DNA of 64,000 nucleotides from Hemicentrotus pulcherrimus (taxonomy: Eukaryota > Echinodermata > Echinoidea > Camarodonta > Strongylocentrotidae). The notes under the pieces were generated by a model. That model worked only from the letters and a program-made list of their open reading frames with translations, made no database searches and was not told where the DNA came from. The position numbers and the translations under genes were made by a program. Position 1 is the stretch's first letter, and each line of letters begins with the position of its first letter. Shown piece by piece: positions 47,801-56,300 of the stretch. The stretch covers positions 234,109 through 298,108 of the forward strand of contig BEXV01000260.1 in NCBI GenBank assembly GCA_003118195.1. The letters are read 5' to 3'.

Positions 47801-50269
47801 TACTACCACCAATGTATTTTTTTCATCATTATCAAGATATTATAACAAATAGGTCTTTCTATACATGGCATACTATATAAACAAAGATGTTACTCTTCAT
47901 TTGGCAAATGTTTGTATTGTTCGAAACAAATTAGCTACAATAATCTTTAAGCACTACAACGATTTTCCCACTTTTACTGTTTCTACCTTTTTACTTCTAC
48001 AATAGGTAATTGAAATATTTATTAATAGATTCGTTTGTATTTAGTTCTTATCTCGTGTCTTACCTAATTCATGGATTGCTGAAATGATCATGCAGGAGTT
48101 ATTATGACATACAAATTGAAATGAGTCCTAGCGAAATATCTGATTTTTGAAAGTCGTTTTCTTTTTATTCTTTTTTTTGAATGGTTAGTTTTCTACATTG
48201 ATATATAATTCATAATTATTGTTTATTGCAGAGGTGAATGCAGATATAAATGGATACGAATAGTTATATGCGAGTAATATAAAGTTTTAGTTTAAATAAT
48301 TTTGCTTCATTATTTCACTACATCTGTGTAACTTCAAATTTCAAAAATCAAATTTTGGAAAACTGACGAAACCTCGTATGAAGGGATTTTGTAATCACCA
48401 TTTTACAAAACAAATTTCTCAAGTGATATTCAAACGTTTCACAATATAAAATTTTTTGTTTGAATTTAGCATAATTTGATGATTTTCATTTTATGTTCAT
48501 GACTAGTGAAATAAAAACATTACATATTGTGGTCATTACACTACTATCTTTGGGGTGTTTTTCTGACTATAGGTTGATGTATTTTGTCGTCTACTAAATC
48601 ACTTTATAAGTAAAACGAGGGCTTAAACAGAATTACTTGGAAGTCTTTCGAAATGGATTTCTACTGTGTTTCAACAAAGTGTTACACAACAAATGACACT
48701 TTCTTCATATGAGGAAACGAGATGTGTACTATTTGTTACCAAAACCGGATTAAAATGATAGATTTATGACGTTGTTGTGTTAGCCTGTATAAAGAAAAAC
48801 AAATTCTATAGGTCGCTATTTTACATCGTTAGCCAATATTTGTCGTTTTGATCGCTATCTTCTCAACCTTCTTAACTTTGGACGTGATGTATAATACATC
48901 TTCGACCAACTTTACAATTAGTAGAATTTATCAAGCCAAGTGATTTGGCTTACTTGCCTTCTACAGCCTTTTAAAGGTTATTTAAGGTTAGTTGAGGCTC
49001 AAATTACATGTTATGATTACCCCCCTCCCCCAATGACATATTTCTGTATCATATTTGAATCTGTAGGATGATAATTTTCGATAACAGGTGAAATGGAATT
49101 CACAGCAATGGGTTTCACAATCATTTATGATATCATTATTGATGATAAAGTGGCACATATTCAGTTTAAGAAGTTGTTTTCGCAACTCTTGAAAGTTTCG
49201 AGGCTATTCCTCTTATAGAATACGAAGGAAATATATTTGATCATTGTCTGTTTGTTTGTTAATGATTGTTTGATTAATGATTTCAGAATATGCCTTGATC
49301 AATTTACAAGCTTTTGTATTCGTAATTATATTAAGAGACCCGAAAGATTTGTACGTTTTGTTACTAAACATCTTAAGTTCAAATGGTATATATTACAGTT
49401 TAGCGACAAAATCATACCACATCCAAATGGTTAAATTGACCAAGAAAATTGTATTTTGGTTAGACCCTTTAGAATATCTTATGAAGGTTAATTATGAGAA
49501 TAATAGCGGATATTATGTGACTCATTGGGCTGTAACCCTAGTATTCTACCGAAGTAAATGCATTACAATGGCCTTAATATTTCATGCATAAGGCCAAAGT
49601 CATGGAGGTTTTGAACGGTAATGAGGTGAAATAATTATATTTGCATAGGATCTCAATTTAGCCACAGTTATATTCGTAATTCTTCATGCATGAGATGAAA
49701 GGCATTGACGTTTTAGACGTGAATGATTTGAAAATGTTATTATTATTTGCTTAGGATCTAGCCAAATAATCGTTTTACTAGTGAAGAGTGATACTTCGGG
49801 CATAAATTCGAAACCGTGGATTTTTTTAATTTTAAGCATGCAATTGGCGTAAAATTATTGCATCTGCATGAAATATAGCAACATTTAGCAGACTTTGTAA
49901 GCCTGCTTTCTTACCTTCTTTCGATGATAATGAGGTGATCTGATCAGAATGGTCGTATATCGGAGGGTGCCCGGCTAGGGAAGAGTTCATGAAGTGATAG
50001 CCGTAGTGCCTCGTCTGACTCATCGCACCCATCCCAGTCAGAGACGGGTGACTATCGGCAGCGCTAGTGTTCGTCATGGGTCTCCTCGTCGCAGCGCTGT
50101 AAGGCATGGGGCGGGGGTAGTGGGACGGCGCCCCCGTACCTGTGGCGTGGTGGTAGGGCATGGCAGCCTGGTGTTGGATCTCCGTGAAGGCTGACCGAGA
50201 CGAGATGTGCTGGTAGTCACCATATCCATCTAGCATAGGATTCATCTTTCCAACGTCAAACGAATACAT
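35132..50269 (-). CDS. Dlx: Dlx / Distal-less homeobox gene, three exons (35132-35830, 43698-43897, 49915-50269)
   Basis: Complete Distal-less family homeodomain transcription factor of 417 residues; nuclear, binds TAAT-core sites, with known roles in apical ectoderm, appendage and neural patterning. The homeodomain is residues 142-201: arm RKPRTIY, helix region [19 protein letters not shown], recognition helix [14 protein letters not shown] with W48, F49, Q50, N51 and R53 present. Position 52 is Arg, as in arthropod Dll, where vertebrate Dlx has Lys. The N-terminus has the family motif [10 protein letters not shown] and a Tyr/Ser-rich stretch ([14 protein letters not shown]). The C-terminal 215 residues are rich in Gln, His, Pro and Asn. 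Exon phases join exactly: 355 nt, 200 nt and 699 nt, with junctions in phase 1 and phase 0, the second at LTQTQ/VKIW as in other Dlx genes. The ATG at 50267-50269 is the first after an in-frame stop at 50315-50317; its context is weak, so Met9 is an alternative start. Confidence 0.96.
37229..37375. mobile_element. 147-bp MITE with 15-bp perfect TIRs in Dlx intron 2
   Basis: GGGCCCTGTTTCACA (37229-37243) is the exact reverse complement of TGTGAAACAGGGCCC (37361-37375). The interior is AT-rich and non-coding. A clear target-site duplication is not visible. Confidence 0.75.
38735..38832 (-). mobile_element. SINE-type 3' end in Dlx intron 2
   Basis: On the minus strand: CTGTAAAGCGCATAGAG, a TTTATTATGCGCTATATAAA element, then a (TTATTG)-like tail. 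Same general type as at 5.2 kb, opposite orientation. Confidence 0.4.
43362..43388. repeat. GT dinucleotide repeat
   Basis: Thirteen GT units followed by GAAGGAGGGGGGG, 310 bp beyond Dlx exon 2 inside intron 2. Confidence 0.9.
43698..43897 (-). CDS. Dlx: Dlx exon 2, first three quarters of the homeobox
   Basis: 200 nt between a good acceptor (TTCATTCTTGCAG, intron side) and donor GTGAGA (43692-43697). Translation runs from [10 protein letters not shown] through [16 protein letters not shown] to [19 protein letters not shown], i.e. homeodomain positions 1-44 and the preceding acidic linker. Confidence 0.97.
45100..45200 (+). mobile_element. Possible diverged tRNA-like SINE head
   Basis: ACGTTGGCTCCTTACCCACA followed by GTGGGTTCGATAAGGC resembles the anticodon and T-arm region of a tRNA-derived SINE. 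No clear A box or tail, so this is tentative. Confidence 0.3.
46643..46812. other. Assembly gap (170 N) in a GA microsatellite of Dlx intron 1
   Basis: GA repeats on both sides (from about 46608 and to about 46845), so the gap is most likely an uncollapsed or masked GA run. Confidence 0.95.
47480..47540 (+). mobile_element. SINE 3' fragment in Dlx intron 1
   Basis: ACTGATGTGACTACTCTGGGTAAATAAGAC matches the tail segment GGCTACCCTGGGTAAATAAACG of the SINE at 7.3 kb. Short and diverged. Confidence 0.45.
47735..47812. repeat. CTA/CTG trinucleotide repeat
   Basis: (CTACTACTA)n with GCTGCT at its left end, in Dlx intron 1. Confidence 0.85.
49576..49775 (+). repeat. Diverged tandem duplication in Dlx intron 1
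   Basis: Two units about 105 bp apart: TTTCATGCATAAGG/CTTCATGCATGAG, GAGGTTTTGAACG/GACGTTTTAGACG, TAATGAGGTGAAA/GAATGATTTGAAA, TTGCATAGGATCT/TTGCTTAGGATCT. The second unit ends about 140 bp inside the intron from exon 1. Confidence 0.65.
49915..50269 (-). CDS. Dlx: Dlx exon 1
   Basis: Encodes residues 1-118 plus the first base of codon 119. It begins [15 protein letters not shown] and ends at [10 protein letters not shown] followed by the donor GTAAGA at 49909-49914. It contains the N-terminal motif [10 protein letters not shown] and His/Pro/Tyr-rich sequence typical of Dlx N-termini. GC content is clearly higher than in the flanking intron. Confidence 0.93.
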
Positions 50270-50317
50270 CAAAGTAGGATAGAAGAACAGATCGATTAAC
50301 GAAGAATGACACGCTTA

Positions 50318-52200
50318 CTATCCTCAAAAACTTGTCAGACCTAACGCGACACTGATATACATTCTAAAAATCCCTCTGGGAATAAACGAAGAATCTTTAA
50401 CCAAGAAATAAATGTTCCTCATACACTGTTCATCCTTTCGTTGTAATTCTTTATGATCCTATACTTAATCAACTTAGCAAGCTGAGCAAAAATTGTCGGG
50501 GGCTGTTTACAGTTCGAAACGAACGTTAGAAACAGGTGAAATCTTTCAGTAATAATGGATAGGAAATATCTGATGAAAATTTGCAAATAAATTCTGACAA
50601 CTTTATTTATAAAAAGAAATTGATCCAGGATCTATCATGGAGATTTAAAAAAAACGCCCCATGGAAAAGAATTGGACTTGGTCCGTTTGCTCCACAGGCT
50701 CTGTCGCAAAAGTCCTCCGATGTAGTTAATATGAGAACAAATATTGAACAATACTACTCGCAGAATCTCAGAGGCATTAATGTTCTCAAAATACTACTCT
50801 TCATCATATTTCGATAGCTTTTGTTCAAAATGCTGATGGTTACGTCATGGCATTAGTATACGTCCGTCGGGCGGAAAATGTGTTTTTTGTTTCTCAGACG
50901 CGAGAGGCTTCGTCGCCGCGGCTATAGCGATGGTATCAAACCAACGAGATGCTTTGAAATAGTAGTGGTACGGCCACCCTCGTCGCGTCACCGAACCCTT
51001 TCCACTTTACAACCCACTGACAAAAGATTGCATGCGAGGGACTAAGCTGAGAATAGAAGTGGTCGAGGCCATAGACAAAGCCGCCTGGACAAGACTGACC
51101 ACTAGAAGAAAATACCAGCGGCGCCAAAGATGGTCATTCGCCACCCTCGCAGCCTTTCATCACCCTTCTCTCTCAGACTATTTAAACGATATACACACGC
51201 TCTTCACAAGAATAAAACTTGTTATCAACAGCACAACGATAAAAGCCACAGTTGAACTGACTTTCACTTTACTTTGCCTTTTTATGGTGTAAAAACCCCT
51301 GAGCAAATCCAGCCCCGTTACTTGTAAAGCGTTTAGCATGGGTGCGTTTGATTGTATTATTGTGAACAGAATTTGAATTATTTGGTCGAATGACTACTAT
51401 TATGTGAAAAAAATAACGTTAAACGTCGAGATACAAGAGAGCTGGGTTAATCTGAGTTTTCTTCTTTTCCGATGGTGTGGCAAATTCAAATCTTGAAAAT
51501 ATACCACACATCCTAATATTCCATTAACTCTATTGAGAATTACACACGTCCGAAACGAAGCTTCTTCATCTATGTGACTAATGATTGTCAATATTGATTA
51601 GAAATCACATTTTTGGTTGGTTCAATTTTTGAAATATTATTATTTCGATCTATTACGCGATAGTTTGTAAAAAGATCTTTTTAAAAATAATCTTTTTCTC
51701 TCTCTCTCTCTCTATGTGGGGGAGTTTGTTTTCTCTTTTCAGAAGTAGTACTGTATTGTTTTTTGTTGTTGTTGGGCAGATTGTGATATTTCATGTACAA
51801 GCATTTATTTATTTTGGTTACTTCAACAGATGAAGCGTTTTGAAAAAGAAAAAAAAAACGAACATTACACAACTCAGTATTTTATCATTAATTTTATTGT
51901 ACTAAACGAATAAGGAAGTCTATGAAAGAGTTGGTTTGTTTAGCAATTGATGTTGATTAAGAATTATACTTTTGTATTGTATTTTGATTATTCTGAATGT
52001 GGTGTCAAGTCAGAATGATGTAAATTGCACGATTTTGATTATAATTATGTATTACCCCTGGTATTGAGAAAATAAAACACTAATATACAAATATATACAA
52101 AAAAATAGGGGGGGGGGTGCCATCAATTTATCAATAATACTTAAAATCATAATCAAGCAAGCTTTAACATTCACTGTAGTCCAATTCACAACCAATAAAT
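50318..52200 (-). promoter_or_regulatory. Dlx upstream region (promoter inferred), then intergenic
   Basis: The first 900 bp or so upstream of Dlx (to about 51300) is mixed in composition with GC-richer patches around 50860-51180; from 51300 on it becomes AT-rich with short CT runs. No TATA box or start site can be assigned. Short ORFs on both strands have no recognisable domain. Confidence 0.35.
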
Positions 52201-52408
52201 CCATTCATCCATCCATCCATCGACAGACCAACCAACCAACCAACCAACTTACCAACCTACACAACACACTAACCAATCAATCAATCATACAATTAATCAA
52301 TTAATCAATCAATCAATCATACAATCAATCAATTAATCAATCAATCAATTAATCAATCAATCAATTAATCATTCAGTCAATCAATCAATCAAATATACAT
52401 ATATACAT

Positions 52409-52440
<32 letters not shown>

Positions 52441-52466
52441 GAAGAAAGAGAGAGAGAGAAAGAAAG
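52200..52466. repeat. Tetranucleotide and GA repeats
   Basis: (ATCC)n at 52203-52220, (CAAC)n at 52227-52246, a long TCAA/TTAA-type array from 52268 to 52390, a short ATACAT stretch and then a GA run at 52411-52466. Four different simple repeats adjoin each other. Confidence 0.9.
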
Positions 52467-52934
52467 AGATGTTAAGAGGTTAAGGAAAAGCAAAATACTC
52501 CAATACAGTCAGTGAAATGCAAAAAAGAATAAGTGGCTTTTATCTCTAATTGATGCAAAAGGCAACTTTTTTTAATTGATTGATGATTTAATTTAAATGA
52601 GTACACCGCACATTATATGGATTGGTTGTATTCAAAATAATTTCGTATCATGTGATATTTGGCACTAACCTTAATCATTATAGAACAAATCTCAAAGTTG
52701 CATTAGATGCTGAATATATGTATTAAATCTATGGAAATTAAAGTAAACGTATCATTGATATCAAACAAAGTAACAGTCGCATCAATGAAAATACAAGTGA
52801 ACGTTTGTAATAGCTCACATGCAGCAAAGGATTTATAGAATGCATTTAAAAAATAAACCTAATCGGTATGGTTTCAAAAAAATATAACATTTAAACTCTG
52901 ATATTTCAAAGTGATTATCTTTGCAAAGATACAC

Positions 52935-52940
52935 TTTATT
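52935..52940 (-). other. Possible polyadenylation signal of the seven-exon gene
   Basis: TTTATT on the plus strand is AATAAA on the minus strand, about 195 nt after the stop at 53133. Placement is reasonable; it is a short motif and could be chance. Confidence 0.4.
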
Positions 52941-53132
52941 TACTACACTGTATATGTCGAAGGGGGGGGGGTTGAAATGAATCATAATCGTCCTGTGTAT
53001 AAGAATATTTCTTTTGAACGATATACGATGTCCATGGTGCATTTTGCAGTATCCTGGAATGATATTCATGATGTTTCTTTCCATTTCAGACTGGTAGAGA
53101 CTTGGTGGTGAAAATGATTCTCGGTTGGTGGG

Positions 53133-53342
53133 CTAGAAGGTGTAGGTTGGAAGATTAATTCTCGTTGTCGTACTTTTTCTGGTACCACTCTTGAACGAGT
53201 CGCTGCCTATGACGGGGTAGGACTGGTACCGATGAGGGCACTTGTCGGTGAGGAAGACCATCACGAAGCCTACCGAGAACGTCACCACGACGATCACCAA
53301 TAAAAGGATTATAGTCACGAAAAGAATACCGCCGATGGTCAC
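53133..53342 (-). CDS. Seven-exon gene, exon 7: transmembrane helix and cytoplasmic tail
   Basis: Begins after GAGTTTCTAG in phase 0 (VTIGGILFVTIILLLVIVVV), a hydrophobic span of about 28 residues. It continues with a basic/aromatic tail containing CPHRYQSYPVI and ends LPTYTF at a TAG (53133-53135). Codon third positions in this frame are markedly GC-rich through the helix, supporting it as the real frame here. The acceptor has a poor pyrimidine tract. Confidence 0.6.
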   Translation of the reverse strand: MTIGGILFVTIILLLVIVVVTFSVGFVMVFLTDKCPHRYQSYPVIGSDSFKSGTRKSTTTRINLPTYTF

Positions 53343-56300
53343 CTAGAAACTCCCGTTTCCCCTTGATGAAAACTTCGCCGTCAGCACTAGGCTGTTGTGA
53401 GTCCACATCGGCATGTGGTGGCATTGCAGTTGGTTGCTGTTGGTCGCCTTTGACTTTTGCTGATGTATGTGGTGGCATTGCAGTCTCCTGTCCAACCTGA
53501 GTTGTCGCTCCCTCAGTATGTACACCATCTTCTTTGTAATCCGTTGTCACATTTAGGAGTTGATGAGTTATGCCACTATCATCGCCCTCATCGTGTTGCG
53601 TTGGTTGCGTTGGTTGCGTTGGTTGAGCTGTTGTTTGGTTGTCTTCTTGGTTTAGGTCTTGGGGGTTTGCTTGGTCTGTTATTGGCCGATTCTGCTCTTG
53701 GGTGCCACTCACTGCTGGAATAAGGGCCTCTCCAACCGACATCTCGACGGCAGACAATCTCGCGTTCAGTAGGATTTCTGATGATACAAAGGTCATCGTG
53801 AGAAAATTCTTATCAATCTTTAAATTATCTATATTTCACATCGAGTATAGCTCAGATACAATGTATATTATTAATCTATGTCAGTCAACAAGCAATCTAA
53901 GTTTAATACTGCACATCAAATTCTCACTCGGTGGCCGATTCTTAAAAAAGAAAGAAAAAAACAAATTTCTTTTTTTTTTAGGGGGAGCACATCTGTTCCA
54001 TACCCCCCTTTGAATCCAAATGACCCTTTTTCATGAAGACGTTTTTCAGTTTTGCATATTAGAGAATTTTACCTCCAAGGGTGCCTCCAAAATATTGCAT
54101 TTTTTATTGTAAACAAAATTAATGATTATTGTGGCCCCTCTTGTTCAAAATCCTGACTGTATATTCTACTGTCTATTTCCGAATTGTAGTGTTCAAGTTT
54201 TTTTAAGGCAGTATCCTTATCTTCAATGTTCTTGCATGCTAATTTTTCTTAACTTGTTTTTAAATAAATTGAGTATGTTACTGAAAAGAAGAAACACACG
54301 AAAATAGATATAGGTTTCGTTCTATAAAAGAAGAGTAATGATGCTAACTTACGGTTCTTTGTTAGCATGTTGATGTTTTCGGCCAAGCAGAAGAGGCGAT
54401 CATTTACGTCTCCAATTGTTTTTGCCAAAACTGTGGAGAAAGACAATAACATGAATGTGATACATTGTAGTTATCTTCCAAAGGCAATAGCATTACGTAC
54501 GAAATATCAATGTAAAGATGTTACTCTGCATAAAACACTTTTGAATATTAATAACACCGATTAAATCATTTGAATGTAAACCCGTTTACTTGCTAGACTT
54601 CACTGTCAGACGCTATTGAGTGACTGACTGACACAAACATAAAATGAGCTGTAACAGGTACATGGGCATTTATCTACATCAATAACCCATTACTTGTAAT
54701 GCCTAATATAAAACTGAGTGAATCTTTGTGAAGTACAAAACATACAACCATTCGGTAAAAGGGTCTGGAAACCAGAATATTACTTACGTGATTGCAATAA
54801 CTTAAGTCGATTCGACAACTAATGGTCATTTTTTTTCCACTAAAAGCAATTTACAAACCCTTTCGTTTTGAGGAAAGTTCGAAATTAGTATTGTCTTTCA
54901 AATGCCGTTGGAATTTAACCTTTATCATTTTTTGCCCTGCAAATGGGACGTAGTACATTATTCGGCAAAAGGCTTTCATAATTATGATATTTGTCATTAA
55001 AACAGACCAGCTCAAGCTGTGAGCGTTTTCAATCAATTTGTGTACCCCTCTTTACTCATTAAAAAAAAAAGATTAATACATAACTATCATGTCCACTAGT
55101 ATAACAATTAGAAATTAAAATAAAAACCCAAAACAGAAGAAACCGATAAATTTTTCATGCGCACATAATAACGTCCCAAAATTCCACATGATTATACATC
55201 TATAAATTTAAAATTAAAAAGTAAAGCCGTATTTAGTGACGATTTAATAGAGAACAGGAAAGAAACTTACTTTCTGAGACTTGCAACTTGATCCTTGGAT
55301 CTATAGGAGGAAGGACAACATCACCTGGAAAATAAAGTAAAATTTAATAACATGAGCCTAGAAGTGTATGTGATACTTGGTATTATGCAAGGAAAGGAAG
55401 TTTCCAATTGATGATTGATGAAATGATTACAGTAATGAAATTTGGTCAAACAATGGTTTTCTAATGCTTTTTTTTATTTTATAGAAAAGAAGGTTCAAAT
55501 AATGACAAGCGGTGTTATTGTATTGGTTCATGGCTCCTACGCATAAGGGAAATGAAACGTGAGGCGGAGAAAATAAAGCCCAAGTTTCCTTTCACCTCTC
55601 ACTTTTCTTTCTTTCTCTCTCCTCATTTTATTTTTAACCTTCACACGTACTGCACTGCTTTATGAAATAATATGGACATACAATTAATTAAATCAAAAAT
55701 CTCCTTTCTCAGTAAAGCTATCTTCTTTTTTGTCCACTCTCATATTCTGAGACACGTGTGCTGTCTATTGGGGTTAAAGTTATCCTTTTAATTTTACTGG
55801 CTAAATTTATGCTTTTTCTTCACAAATCTTTTCTCTTATTGCTATATTGTTCTAGTAAAAAAGGTCTACAAATAGAACTGGGTCGAAATGTTACACAACA
55901 GATAAAAATTGCGTCAAACGCAATGATATAATTTAACATGTATGAACACAATGTTTGATTTGTTTGTTCTTACTGCATTTAGTTTAATTCTGGGGGCTCT
56001 GGATCATAAGGTACTGAGCTGGTAAAGGTTCGTCTAGCCCCCTTCCTAATTTCCCTTGGTTACATGTAGAAATTAACGGAGAAAACCCCGAGCCCCCAGC
56101 CACTAACGCCCTCGATTATTATCCCAGAACCGCGCCTGTATTTAATAGCAAAACCACAAAATGTAGGCAATTATGACAAAAGGATTATTATGAATACCGC
56201 TGTTTGTAACGTGAGGCTGTTCTGTGTTCATATCTTCTGGCGATCCTTGATGGTCACTCGAGGGGGTCGAAGTGACCATATCATCATCGTGATCGTGATC

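Larger units (their letters stand above)
43898..49914 (-). other. Dlx: Dlx intron 1 (6.0 kb)
   Basis: AT-rich non-coding sequence between Dlx exons 1 and 2. It holds a GA microsatellite with an assembly gap (46605-46850), a SINE 3' fragment (47480-47540), a CTA trinucleotide run (47741-47806), a possible diverged tRNA-like SINE head (45100-45180) and a diverged tandem duplication near exon 1 (49576-49775). No other coding exon recognised. Confidence 0.85.

Noticed and set aside
52268..52390. CRISPR-like short repeats
   Set aside because: A simple TCAA/TTAA tetranucleotide array with no spacers, in a eukaryotic genome.
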